Shown: positions 9,066-16,656 of the stretch, in pieces
Layout of the letters: each line of letters opens with the position of its first letter
Numbering within the stretch: position 1 is the stretch's first letter
DNA from: a virus
IMG/VR virus record: IMGVR_UViG_3300032053_000520
Span: 1 to 23,893 of that record
Direction: 5' to 3' (one strand)
Length of the DNA: 23,893 bases
Notes under the pieces: model-generated
The model's database searches: none
What the model was told of the DNA's origin: nothing
Seen by the model: the letters and a program-made list of their open reading frames with translations, nothing else
Program-made: the position numbers and the translations under genes

Positions 9066-10949
9066 GTGAGCACCTCACTACCATCACACGAGATTTATGC
9101 CGTTGACGTGCCCGAAGTGAAGAACTTCGATGCAAAATTCAAGTACAATTTCTTTGTGCCAGATGAACAAGTGTCAGAGATCAGTGGCATTCCTCGAGCA
9201 ATTTTAAGGGTTCCTGCGTCTGAAGTTGACACAGGATTCATTCAGTTCATCACCACACGTACACCCAGATTCACACTTTTTTCGTGGACGAGACCTTCAC
9301 TTGCTGACGTGGGCAAGAAAGTGTCTGATGTCCAGATGCGAAATAACGTATTTGACACAGGCGACAATAGCACATTGATTGCTGACAACTTGAAAAAGAT
9401 CATGTCAGAAGATAGTTTTTCATCGTATGATTTTGCGTCTGTGTCATTTCATGACGGTGAGATAGCAGAAAAGGTCTATAAGTTCGTTTCTGGAAGCCTT
9501 GAGTTGCACACACTCGATAACACGTACAATTCGAACGTCAGCACAAACAAAGCAGCGTCACAATTCTCAAATTTGCTCCCACAGAATATCAAACCACATT
9601 TCATCTTTGCTGCATTAGGAAATCCTGCTCGTTCAAATGGTTCACGATTTAGTTCAAATGGTTCACCAATAACAAAGAACTATTTTAGTCGACTGAAACA
9701 TGTCATTGTGAATTCACAAATAAACAGCAAGTTATTCCATGACGTCGTCAATAGGAATATGAGCGATCCAAATTCGCCGTTTTCAGCAGACATGAATTCT
9801 CTGCACCAGTTTTCGAAACAATTAAACAGAACCGTCAAACAACGATTCAGCACCGCGATCAATGAAAATGAGTTCAAGACAGTTGTTCCATTCGTTGACT
9901 TGAAAGTACAGCGAACTGCCCATCACGCAGAACATCAGGCGGCTCAAATTGTAGGATATGTCATTGACAAGTTTGAAGTGTCTTCTGACGGAACGACTAT
10001 CGAACATCCGCCCATAGTGATTGATAATCCCAAATCATCGACTTGTGTTGACATTCGTGTGAAGTACGGAAAGTCATATGCCTATTCGATGAGGACAATT
10101 GCACAGTTTACGCTCCCGGCAATAGACAATGACACAGGTGACATTGCAACTATCAAAGTTCTAATCAGTTCAAAACCATCGAGCAAAGTCTATGTCACTG
10201 CAACAGAATCTATCGCACCACCTGTTCCATCTGACATAAATTTTACGTGGAACTACGAGACAGACAAGTTGTTAGTACACTGGACGTTCCCGCCAAATTC
10301 ACAAAGAGACATCAAACAGTTTCAGGTGTTCAGAAGAGATTCAACGAACGTGCCGTTTGAACTCATCAAGGCATACAATTTTGACGATTCAATAACGCCG
10401 ATGGCATCTGGTGAGAGGCCTCGCTCTGATCTGTTAGAGTTCGTGACATCACCTGTGACATTCTATGTCGATGATGACTTTGATAGGTTCAAGGGCTCGA
10501 AGTATACGTACACCGTCTGTTCAATAGATGCGCACGGGATGACGTCAAACTATGGTGCACAGTATGAAGTCTGGTTTGACATGTTCAAGAATCGCCTTCA
10601 AAAGAAGCTCATAAGCCATTCCGGAGCTCCAAAACCATACCCAAATCTTTACCTTGAAGCAGATGCATTTGTTGACATGATAAACTTCTCTGGACAACAC
10701 ACAAAGAGGATGAAGCTATATTTCAATCCTCAGTACTATCAGGTAGAAGACGACCAGGGAAGTCAAACAAAAATCATTGAAACGAACCAAACGGGCGGAG
10801 CATACAAAGTCCAGTTCATTAATCTCGACAATCAAAAGAGCCAAATTTTGAACATAACGATCGATAACAGGCTTCAGGAAATTGTCCCAGAGGTTTCATA
10901 TCCCGTCTCACGTCTTGGTCCAGCGCGCAAATCTAGGAAACGAACATGA
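9066..10949 (+). CDS. Virion protein with fibronectin-III-like domain, about 627 aa
   Basis: I chose the GTG at 9066 because a GAGGAAG ribosome site lies just upstream (9053-9059) and the preceding gene ends at 9064; an in-frame TTG at 9036 would add ten basic residues inside the previous gene. Residues about 384-505 form an FnIII-like domain: V-P-S-D-I-N-F-T-W-N then L-V-H-W-T-F-P-P-N and F-Q-V-F-R-R-D, ending with Y-T-Y-T-V-C-S-I-D-A-H-G. This echoes the protein encoded at 2625 and suggests an exposed virion component. The C-terminus is very basic (R-K-S-R-K-R-T). A GIY-YIG endonuclease gene follows 25 bases later. Confidence 0.72.
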   Translation: MSTSLPSHEIYAVDVPEVKNFDAKFKYNFFVPDEQVSEISGIPRAILRVPASEVDTGFIQFITTRTPRFTLFSWTRPSLADVGKKVSDVQMRNNVFDTGDNSTLIADNLKKIMSEDSFSSYDFASVSFHDGEIAEKVYKFVSGSLELHTLDNTYNSNVSTNKAASQFSNLLPQNIKPHFIFAALGNPARSNGSRFSSNGSPITKNYFSRLKHVIVNSQINSKLFHDVVNRNMSDPNSPFSADMNSLHQFSKQLNRTVKQRFSTAINENEFKTVVPFVDLKVQRTAHHAEHQAAQIVGYVIDKFEVSSDGTTIEHPPIVIDNPKSSTCVDIRVKYGKSYAYSMRTIAQFTLPAIDNDTGDIATIKVLISSKPSSKVYVTATESIAPPVPSDINFTWNYETDKLLVHWTFPPNSQRDIKQFQVFRRDSTNVPFELIKAYNFDDSITPMASGERPRSDLLEFVTSPVTFYVDDDFDRFKGSKYTYTVCSIDAHGMTSNYGAQYEVWFDMFKNRLQKKLISHSGAPKPYPNLYLEADAFVDMINFSGQHTKRMKLYFNPQYYQVEDDQGSQTKIIETNQTGGAYKVQFINLDNQKSQILNITIDNRLQEIVPEVSYPVSRLGPARKSRKRT

Positions 10950-10974
10950 GAGTTTGTTGTAGGATGGTGATGGC

Positions 10975-11754
10975 ATGAATAAAAAGTTTTATGTATATGT
11001 TGATCTAACGTTAGATGGCGTGCCATTTTATGTTGGAAAAGGCGATGAAAAAAGAATAAAAGTAACAACACGAAATAAACATCACACAAACATAAAAAAC
11101 AAACATGGAATGATGCGTGAAATTGTTGTAGAGACTTCAAGTGAATGGCTGTCTGGTGAGATTGAGAAGGATCTGATAGCAGATCATCATACGTTTGTTG
11201 GTGACAAGTGTTACAACAACGTCGGGTGTAATTATACGTTGGGCGGCGAAGGCGTTTCAGGTAGGGTAACGAGTGAAGCAACTCGTAAAAAGATGCAAAA
11301 ACCAAAGAAACAATCAACACGTGACAAGATGAGCACGTATGCAAAAAACAGGCCACCTGAAGTTCGAAAGAAAATTGCCGATTCGTTACGCGGTAAATCG
11401 TTGTCTAGACAAACAAAAGACAAGATCAGACAAACGCTTACAGGAAGAACGTTGACGGAAGATCACAAAAACAATATCAAAAAAAGCATGTCTGCTGAAA
11501 CAGTTCGTAACAAGATGGGCGTTCAGAACAAAAGAGAAAACCTTTCTGCAAAACGACTTCTTCGTCTGTCAGAAGTTTCATCAAAGGGCGTTATGAAGTG
11601 TGATCGTTCTGGAAACGTGCTCGAGACGTTTCCATCGATAAATGCCGCATCAAAGTCTATAGGCGTTTCTGGAAGTGCAATCTCGCATGTTTTGTGTGGT
11701 TGGACAAAGACGTGTCAGGGATACCTATGGAAATATGCTTCTGTTTCAGATTAG
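10975..11754 (+). CDS. GIY-YIG homing endonuclease, free-standing (Seg-like), 259 aa
   Basis: The GIY-YIG nuclease domain covers about residues 5-95: V-Y-V at 7-9, the YIG-equivalent F-Y-V-G-K-G at 18-23, R27, a probable catalytic Glu within G-E-I-E-K-D-L-I, and N-Y-T-L-G-G-E-G at the domain end. The middle has several NUMOD3-type DNA-binding repeats (T-R-D-K-M-S, V-R-K-K-I-A-D-S-L-R-G-K-S, T-K-D-K-I-R-Q-T-L-T-G-R). Residues about 204-255 are a NUMOD1 helix-turn-helix (F-P-S-I-N-A-A-S-K-S-I-G-V-S then I-S-H-V-L-C-G). Such enzymes cut phage genomes lacking them and spread by repair. The domains appear intact. It lies between two structural genes, so it is an insertion in the late region. An AGGA motif 10 bases upstream may serve as ribosome site. 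Confidence 0.92.
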   Translation: MNKKFYVYVDLTLDGVPFYVGKGDEKRIKVTTRNKHHTNIKNKHGMMREIVVETSSEWLSGEIEKDLIADHHTFVGDKCYNNVGCNYTLGGEGVSGRVTSEATRKKMQKPKKQSTRDKMSTYAKNRPPEVRKKIADSLRGKSLSRQTKDKIRQTLTGRTLTEDHKNNIKKSMSAETVRNKMGVQNKRENLSAKRLLRLSEVSSKGVMKCDRSGNVLETFPSINAASKSIGVSGSAISHVLCGWTKTCQGYLWKYASVSD

Positions 11755-11759
11755 GTGTT

Positions 11760-11840
11760 ATGACAATTTCAAATAAAAAGGTACATGGGACGGCTGATGG
11801 AAGTAGTGCTTTAACGGTCATCGAACTGAGAAAAAGATAA
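11760..11840 (+). CDS. Possible 26-aa peptide, unknown
   Basis: An ATG five bases after the GIY-YIG stop opens a 26-codon frame (M-T-I-S-N-K-K-V-H-G then V-I-E-L-R-K-R). It has no strong ribosome site and no recognised relatives. It could be a small gene, or a displaced fragment of a gene end left behind by the homing endonuclease upstream. The only support is position and an ORF fitting exactly between two genes. Confidence 0.25.
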   Translation: MTISNKKVHGTADGSSALTVIELRKR

Positions 11841-11855
11841 AGGAATCAAATACTT

Positions 11856-12572
11856 ATGGGTTTTTTGGATGGATCGTCTAACAACATAATTCTTGACGCT
11901 GTGCTAACAGATGTTGGGCGCCAATTTCTTGCGCGCAATGACGGGAGCTTTTCGATTCATAAGTTTGGCCTCGGTGATGACGAGGTGAACTATACGATCA
12001 TTTCAAAGTATGGAAGAACGGTCGGACGTGAAAAAATTGAAAAGAACACGCCAATCTTTGAGGCACTTACGAACCAAAACCTTGCACAAAAGTACAGGCT
12101 GGTGAGCGTTTCTAACCCAAACCTCTTGAGGCTCCCAGCACTATCATTGAGCGGTGATGCAAATGTCGATGGAACGACCGGCATTGTGACACTCGGCAGG
12201 AATGCCCAGAAGACGGCGACGGCAACGATCGAACAGACGATCAAAAATGAAACGACAATCGACGTTGAGCTCCGCGATCAAACGTTCATTGTAGAGGTCC
12301 CAAACCTCTTCATCCAGGTTCTTCGGAACACCCCAGAGAATATCGACGGTCAACAAAAGGCAACATACATTCTTACTCGTTCACCCTCTGAGAATGCATT
12401 TGGCGGCTCTTCAGTGCAGTTCACGTTGTCGGTCAAATCAATCACTGATGCACTGTTCACCGTCTATGGTACGACTGCCAACAAGGCAAAGATCAAGGCA
12501 TACATCAAGGTCACAGGCGTTCAGTCAGGTGCAGTAAAAGACATCACTGTCATCATAGACAAGAACCTGTAA
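11856..12572 (+). CDS. Virion structural protein (tail/neck type), 238 aa
   Basis: The product begins G-F-L-D-G-S-S-N-N-I-I-L-D-A-V-L-T-D-V-G and continues F-S-I-H-K-F-G-L-G-D-D-E-V-N-Y, a conserved opening I recognise from many marine T4-like and unclassified phage contigs, without a known function. It shares the I-L-D-x-x-x-T-x-x-G-R core with the protein encoded at 1611, so the two may occupy related places in the virion. Residues about 90-238 are Thr/Val-rich and probably beta-structured. An AAGGAA motif (11839-11844) is placed about 11 bases before the ATG, a slightly long spacing. No membrane segment or enzyme motif was seen. Confidence 0.72.
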   Translation: MGFLDGSSNNIILDAVLTDVGRQFLARNDGSFSIHKFGLGDDEVNYTIISKYGRTVGREKIEKNTPIFEALTNQNLAQKYRLVSVSNPNLLRLPALSLSGDANVDGTTGIVTLGRNAQKTATATIEQTIKNETTIDVELRDQTFIVEVPNLFIQVLRNTPENIDGQQKATYILTRSPSENAFGGSSVQFTLSVKSITDALFTVYGTTANKAKIKAYIKVTGVQSGAVKDITVIIDKNL

Positions 12573-12607
12573 ATGAGAAATCGTATTACATTGACATTTC
12601 ACAGGGC

Positions 12608-12697
12608 ATGAAACTAGTTAGAATAACTGACATGGAACTTAAAATGTGCGTAAAGAATAACGAATTAGTTACAATCACCTCAAGATTGGAGGGGTAA
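12608..12697 (+). CDS. Possible 29-aa peptide overlapping the next gene's ribosome site
   Basis: The frame opens at ATG 12608 after a CAGGG motif and encodes M-K-L-V-R-I-T-D-M-E-L-K then V-K-N-N-E-L-V-T-I-T-S-R-L-E-G. Its last codons are the GGAGGGG ribosome site of the downstream structural gene, and its stop is four bases before that gene's likely start, so it may act as a coupling leader peptide. No family is recognised. It may also be chance. Confidence 0.35.
   Translation: MKLVRITDMELKMCVKNNELVTITSRLEG
12688..12694 (+). promoter_or_regulatory. Strong Shine-Dalgarno (GGAGGGG) that fixes the start at 12702
   Basis: GGAGGGG lies about nine bases upstream of the ACG at 12702 but 61 or more bases upstream of the first conventional in-frame start (TTG at 12756). 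This spacing supports translation starting at or near 12702. Confidence 0.6.
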
Positions 12698-12701
12698 TCC
12701 C

Positions 12702-13940
12702 ACGGCAATCTTCAAAGAAATTCTACCAAGCGACATTAAGACAGCGCGCTCATTTTTGAATCAGCTTATTGATGTGCTTCAAGAGGATGTGAGCGGATCA
12801 ACTTCACGTCGAAAGTATCAAGTCTTCGTCACCGGAGGAATCGGGCCCGGAGTTACGAGTTCGTTGTTTCAGACGATCTTTGATCAAGATTTTACGCTTC
12901 AGACTGCTAACCCAATCTTTGACATGACGATCGGCCTTCAACCGACTGGAAGCACTGTCATCTCAGCACAGACAGGGACTGATGCTGCAGGTAAGGAACT
13001 CTTTGCATCTTCATCGCTCATGATGCGTGAGAAGATGGACATCTACAGGCAGTTCTCAAAAAACCTTTTGGGTGATACGACTGCACTTTTTACAGCGCCG
13101 TTTGATTCGACCAGCGTTTCAGACATCATTGATGTCGGAATGTTCGTTGCTTTCAAGCGTCTGTTTGCTCGAGATCAGATCAAACGTGAGACCTTTGCAA
13201 TGAGGTTCTATCAGACCGCATCAGCGATCGGTCCAAACGGTCAGACTGACAACCCAGGCGGGTTAGTGAGCGGTCCATGGCATGGAAATCTTGATAGCAC
13301 CTCTATCTCTGGTTCAGCGATCTATACTGATATCGGCGCAGCGACAAACAAGCTTTCAACATTTGGTGGTCAGGTCGGAAATATCGTAGATTCAGCGAAC
13401 ACAGCACGAACAGTAGGTCTCATGTTCTACGATCGAGGCATCGCGGTGTTCGACTTGACGAAGATCACGTCAGCAAGTCAATTCATGTCTGGAAACATTG
13501 ATGCGATGCATCCTCTCGGGCGCATTACACTGGGTGCCTCAGGAACGCAGACGATGTTCAAGTCGAAGTTTATCCCAGACTTTGTCGTCTCGGCGTCAAT
13601 TGATAACGTCGTGGATCACGTCTGTGGTTGCAGGTTCGGTTCAGGTTCACAGACTGCAATGACGTTCCAGAACGTCACAAACATCAATAGCACGCTCATT
13701 TTCTGTCGAGCGCAGGCTGATGAATTCAACTATTCATCCAATCCAACTTTTACTGACGTTGATAGTAGGATTGTTGTGATTGATCCAGGACAAGAAGATA
13801 CCCAACAGTCATTCACTTTTATTACTAGTGTTGGACTTTATGATGCGAACGACAACTTGTTGGCGGTTGCAAAGTTATCGCGCCCGGTTGAGAAGTCGCC
13901 CGAGCGCGATCTCACTCTACGTATACGTTTAGATTTTTGA
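12702..13940 (+). CDS. Virion structural protein, about 412 aa, probable ACG start
   Basis: The first ATG/GTG/TTG in frame is TTG 12756, but the frame is open back to 12669 and the codons before it read A-I-F-K-E-I-L-P-S-D-I-K-T-A-R-S-F, the opening I expect for this family (normally preceded by Met). The codon at the Met position is ACG, correctly spaced from GGAGGGG. Conserved segments include Y-Q-V-F-V-T-G-G-I-G-P-G-V-T-S and F-D-Q-D-F-T-L-Q-T-A-N-P-I-F-D-M. The last 170 or so residues (V-G-L-M-F-Y-D-R-G-I-A-V-F; F-N-Y-S-S-N-P-T-F-T-D; a final L-R-I-R-L-D-F) form a module shared with the C-terminus of the protein encoded at 16676. Such proteins are abundant in marine phage contigs as structural proteins of unknown placement. 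Confidence 0.75.
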   Translation, partial: TAIFKEILPSDIKTARSFLNQLIDVLQEDVSGSTSRRKYQVFVTGGIGPGVTSSLFQTIFDQDFTLQTANPIFDMTIGLQPTGSTVISAQTGTDAAGKELFASSSLMMREKMDIYRQFSKNLLGDTTALFTAPFDSTSVSDIIDVGMFVAFKRLFARDQIKRETFAMRFYQTASAIGPNGQTDNPGGLVSGPWHGNLDSTSISGSAIYTDIGAATNKLSTFGGQVGNIVDSANTARTVGLMFYDRGIAVFDLTKITSASQFMSGNIDAMHPLGRITLGASGTQTMFKSKFIPDFVVSASIDNVVDHVCGCRFGSGSQTAMTFQNVTNINSTLIFCRAQADEFNYSSNPTFTDVDSRIVVIDPGQEDTQQSFTFITSVGLYDANDNLLAVAKLSRPVEKSPERDLTLRIRLDF

Positions 13941-13989
13941 TCAATAAAATCAATTACTTACGCACACAATCGATATTAATCACGTTTGG

Positions 13990-13997
13990 TATAAATA
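13990..13997 (+). promoter_or_regulatory. T4-type late promoter core TATAAATA
   Basis: TATAAATA is an exact match to the T4 late promoter element recognised by the sigma gp55 system. It is in the 95-base gap after a structural gene and 38 bases before the ATG of the GIY-YIG gene at 14036. I saw no other exact copy in the window. It would drive late expression of the endonuclease and perhaps of the small genes downstream. Confidence 0.6.
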
Positions 13998-14035
13998 AGG
14001 GTTGTTGATTTATTATCGTTGGGTTAGAATGATTC

Positions 14036-14755
14036 ATGGTACTTAGCGTGTACATCATAACATGTAGTGTCAATGCAAAACGTTACGTTGGATTTACACA
14101 TTTGTCAACTGATGAACGATTTAAGGGTCATGTGTCTGACTCTAGTTCTGGATCCTGTTTTGCGTTGCATTCTGCAATTAGAAAATATGGAGTTGAAAAT
14201 TTCACATGTGAAACTCACTCGTGTTATGCAACGCGTGCGCTCGCCGCAGAAGCAGAAATAAATCTGATAGTTGAGCTATCAACACATGTTTCTGGCGGTC
14301 GGGGCTATAACATGACATGTGGTGGTGAGGGTGTTGTTGGGCTTTGTGCAGAGTCACTGGCCCGCATGGGACAAGCTCATAAGAAAGAAAATTTGAAACA
14401 AAGCACTCTAGACAAAATGTCTGTTGCAAAACGTGGAAAAAAGCTATCAGATGTTACAAAAATGAGAATGTCAGTTGCTCACATGGGCAAAATATTCTCA
14501 AACGAGCATCGCCAAAAAATTGGCGCCGCGAACGGCGGAATAAACTGTAAACAAGAAACACGAGAAAAGTTTAGCAAAGCAAAAAGCAAGCCAGTTCAAC
14601 AATTAACGATGTCAGGTGAATTGTTGGCAACGTTTCCTTCAATGAAGGAAGCACAAAAATTAACGGGTGTACATTGGACAAATATCAGTAGGTGTTGTCT
14701 TGGAAGCGCCCGGACCGCGCGCGGATTTGTTTGGCGTTATGTATCTCAGATGTGA
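14036..14755 (+). CDS. GIY-YIG homing endonuclease, free-standing (Seg-like), 239 aa
   Basis: The nuclease domain covers residues 4-100: S-V-Y-I-I-T, then K-R-Y-V-G-F-T at 15-21, R28 within D-E-R-F-K-G-H, A-I-R-K-Y-G-V-E-N-F, a Glu-rich A-E-A-E-I-N segment with the probable catalytic Glu, and G-Y-N-M-T-C-G-G-E-G. NUMOD3-like repeats follow (L-D-K-M-S-V-A-K-R-G-K-K-L-S; M-R-M-S-V-A-H-M-G-K), and a NUMOD1-type helix-turn-helix ends the protein (F-P-S-M-K-E-A-Q-K-L-T-G then I-S-R-C-C-L-G). All key parts appear intact. Layout is the same as that of the gene at 10975, but the sequences are well diverged, so the two are not a recent duplication. A late promoter core is 38 bases upstream. Confidence 0.92.
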   Translation: MVLSVYIITCSVNAKRYVGFTHLSTDERFKGHVSDSSSGSCFALHSAIRKYGVENFTCETHSCYATRALAAEAEINLIVELSTHVSGGRGYNMTCGGEGVVGLCAESLARMGQAHKKENLKQSTLDKMSVAKRGKKLSDVTKMRMSVAHMGKIFSNEHRQKIGAANGGINCKQETREKFSKAKSKPVQQLTMSGELLATFPSMKEAQKLTGVHWTNISRCCLGSARTARGFVWRYVSQM

Positions 14756-14785
14756 CGTTCAATTTGAACATGATTGGATTTGTTA

Positions 14786-15133
14786 GTGGCAGACTATGCC
14801 TCACGTCTCAGCGTCTCTTTGACCGGTGATAGCACGACAAAGTTCTTTACCAAGTCACGTACACACGTTGCGACTGGATATACACGTATTGTCATCGGTG
14901 ATCGTGGTCCATATGTTGAGTTTGCACCAGAGATGATCATCGAAAATGCAATGCGCGAAGCAGATGCAGTTCACACATACTATCTCGAGCTTCGGACGAT
15001 ACCGGATGACGTGAAAGTGTATTTTCAGGTGTACCGCGTTGAGTATGCAGATTACGTCCCGGGCCTGTGTTATGTGTCACCGTTTGAACTCTATGATGAA
15101 ACTGGCACTGTCTTGATTGAACCAATCAGATAG
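14786..15133 (+). CDS. Small conserved phage protein, about 115 aa, function unknown
   Basis: I chose GTG 14786 because the product then starts M-A-D-Y-A-S-R-L-S-V-S-L-T-G-D; an in-frame TTG at 14774 would add four residues. Conserved-looking motifs are V-A-T-G-Y-T-R-I-V-I-G-D-R-G-P-Y-V-E-F and Y-F-Q-V-Y-R-V-E-Y-A-D-Y-V-P-G. The pattern is familiar from small hypothetical genes of marine phages. It has a mixed alpha/beta look and no membrane segment. It stands between a GIY-YIG gene and the leader-bearing small genes, nine bases before the next start, which suggests co-transcription with them. Confidence 0.68.
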   Translation: MADYASRLSVSLTGDSTTKFFTKSRTHVATGYTRIVIGDRGPYVEFAPEMIIENAMREADAVHTYYLELRTIPDDVKVYFQVYRVEYADYVPGLCYVSPFELYDETGTVLIEPIR

Positions 15134-15142
15134 TTATGTTTC

Positions 15143-15829
15143 ATGAAAATTCGTTACGGTGACCTCAAAAACATGATAAGTGAGGCAACACGGACGAAAA
15201 CGTTTGAACAGTTCAAAAAAGACTGGTCGGGCAAAAATGTCTTTGTGAGATTTGAAAAACCTCATTCTGGTATACCCGTAAGCTTAAATAGAAATCAAAC
15301 ATATGGCGACGTCTGGGGCGTCTGGGGATTCCATTTGAAATACTCGTGGCCAGAGAAACCGTCATTTTTGGTGTCGATGCAGGACGTGTATGTATATCGA
15401 TTGGTGTCTGGCTCCCGCGTGTTTGATACGGGAGCAAAATACACCGAATCTGATTTTGAACGAGATGAAAAGATCTTACGTAAAAACTATGGTGATGACG
15501 TTGATGTACCTAAACACTGGCGTGATTCAATGATAAAACACATTGTTGCTGATTATGGCGACGACTACGATGTTTCAAGCATTGTAGGTCCTGCGCTCGA
15601 AGACCTTAGTCCAATAAAAAGGCTCGATGCAATCATTTCAATGATGAAGACAACAAAGCAGCGAAATTTCATCTATCGCAAGTTGGGTTATGATGCAGTG
15701 ATCGATTCATCTGGCATCATCACCCGCGGCGTTTATGCTCCAGCTGTTGCGGGTGTCGTTTTAGACACAACCAAGATCCAGATACTTGATTCATACACTC
15801 AACCTCGTCGATGTCAAGAAGACGAATAA
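15143..15829 (+). CDS. Leader-bearing protein with ADP-ribosyltransferase-like domain, 228 aa (candidate internal head protein)
   Basis: The first 14 residues, M-K-I-R-Y-G-D-L-K-N-M-I-S-E, are the leader shared with the proteins at 15840, 16271 and 19947. The rest resembles phage ADP-ribosyltransferase-like proteins by pattern only: an opening strand N-V-F-V-R-F then Y-G-D-V-W-G-V-W-G-F, and near the end F-I-Y-R-K-L-G-Y-D-A-V-I-D followed by G-I-I-T and A-G-V-V-L-D-T-T-K-I-Q-I-L. In that group, a K-x-G-Y-D-x-[LIV]-[LIV] turn and a closing V-x-[FL]-x-x-x-x-I strand recur. I cannot point to all catalytic residues. By analogy with T4 Alt, which has a removable leader and is injected with the DNA, it may modify a host protein. 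The leader is seen; the enzyme call is tentative. Confidence 0.65.
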   Translation: MKIRYGDLKNMISEATRTKTFEQFKKDWSGKNVFVRFEKPHSGIPVSLNRNQTYGDVWGVWGFHLKYSWPEKPSFLVSMQDVYVYRLVSGSRVFDTGAKYTESDFERDEKILRKNYGDDVDVPKHWRDSMIKHIVADYGDDYDVSSIVGPALEDLSPIKRLDAIISMMKTTKQRNFIYRKLGYDAVIDSSGIITRGVYAPAVAGVVLDTTKIQILDSYTQPRRCQEDE

Positions 15830-15839
15830 TTATGCTTTC

Positions 15840-16274
15840 ATGAAGATCACGATTGGTGAATTGAAACATCTGATTAAAGAAGAGATTGATTTGACATCAT
15901 TATCTCATAATCGAAAAACAGATCTTTCTTCAGGACAAGTTTCACTTGTTGACTTTGTTGTTTTGTATCTTGGCGAAAATGGTCCCACTCGTCGAATTGA
16001 ACTTGAACGTGCAATTGATAAATTTCGTGGATGGGTTCCCAAGAAATTCGGAACTGAAACGAGACCTCAGGCTCATACAACAGCATCACACTTATTCTCG
16101 CGAGAATATGGTCATATTTCAAAGGGATTTGAAGATCTTGAATCTGATATAGGAAATCCAAATTATGGATTTGGAACGATGCAAACAACACTTTGGTTTG
16201 GCAATGCAAAAGGTGTGTATGCCTTGAATGCTAATGGCATGGCACGTTATGCAAAGATCGTAGGAACAAAATGA
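15840..16274 (+). CDS. Leader-bearing small protein, 144 aa (candidate internal head protein)
   Basis: I chose the ATG at 15840 over an in-frame upstream start at 15786, which lies inside the previous gene, because the product then begins with the shared leader M-K-I-T-I-G-E-L-K-H-L-I-K-E. After a polar linker, residues about 34-105 (L-V-D-F-V-V-L-Y-L-G-E-N-G-P-T-R-R-I-E-L, then H-T-T-A-S-H-L-F-S-R-E-Y-G) look like a winged-helix fold, which would suggest DNA binding, followed by G-V-Y-A-L-N-A-N-G-M-A-R-Y. That fold is inferred from helix and strand spacing only. The gene begins 10 bases after its neighbour and overlaps the next by ATGA, so the three leader genes form one operon. Confidence 0.68.
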   Translation: MKITIGELKHLIKEEIDLTSLSHNRKTDLSSGQVSLVDFVVLYLGENGPTRRIELERAIDKFRGWVPKKFGTETRPQAHTTASHLFSREYGHISKGFEDLESDIGNPNYGFGTMQTTLWFGNAKGVYALNANGMARYAKIVGTK

Positions 16275-16633
16275 AGATTAAACTTGGTGAATTACGACAG
16301 TTAGTTCGTGAAATGGCAAAGCCTGTGTTGCACGGAGCTCGCAATGGCAAGAAGTTTGAATTCGAAGGTATCCCACTCATCCTTGATACAAAGTCAGATC
16401 CAGAATGGGTCATTTTGACGACCTTAGATGGACAACCCGTTGCTCGACAGTCAAAGGATTCTTCAGGACACTACTATCAACAGAGTTCGTCAAATCCTGA
16501 TTATGAAGGTCGCGAAGGATACGCTCTTGACCAATTCCGTGACGGTGAATGGCACACGTATTCATCAGATGCCCACAAAGGTGAGCTCACGAATGGAACA
16601 TTCTTGCGCCGAACATTGAAGGACAGTTATTGA
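16271..16633 (+). CDS. Leader-bearing small protein, 120 aa (candidate internal head protein)
   Basis: The product begins M-K-I-K-L-G-E-L-R-Q-L-V-R-E, the shared leader. The remaining 106 residues are soluble and unrecognised, with a Gly/Ser/Tyr-rich middle (S-S-G-H-Y-Y-Q-Q-S-S-S-N) and a mixed beta pattern (W-V-I-L-T-T-L-D-G-Q-P-V-A). The start overlaps the stop of the previous gene (ATGA, 16271-16274), which is typical of coupled translation. If the leader is cut after R-E, a protein of about 106 residues would remain. No family is recognised. Confidence 0.65.
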   Translation: MKIKLGELRQLVREMAKPVLHGARNGKKFEFEGIPLILDTKSDPEWVILTTLDGQPVARQSKDSSGHYYQQSSSNPDYEGREGYALDQFRDGEWHTYSSDAHKGELTNGTFLRRTLKDSY

Positions 16634-16656
16634 GAGTGGTAGACCGTTCCTGACGT

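Noticed and set aside
10874-11356. 160-aa reading frame on the minus strand
   Set aside because: It spans the end of one + strand gene and the well-supported GIY-YIG domain; its composition is Cys/His/Leu-rich and unlike a real protein here.
12591-12624. TTGACA with a TAGAAT box as a sigma-70 promoter
   Set aside because: The spacing is about 22 bases, too long; TTGACA occurs often by chance in this sequence, including within genes.
13941-13989. Rho-independent terminator after the structural gene
   Set aside because: The sequence is AT-rich, but I found no stable hairpin followed by a T run.
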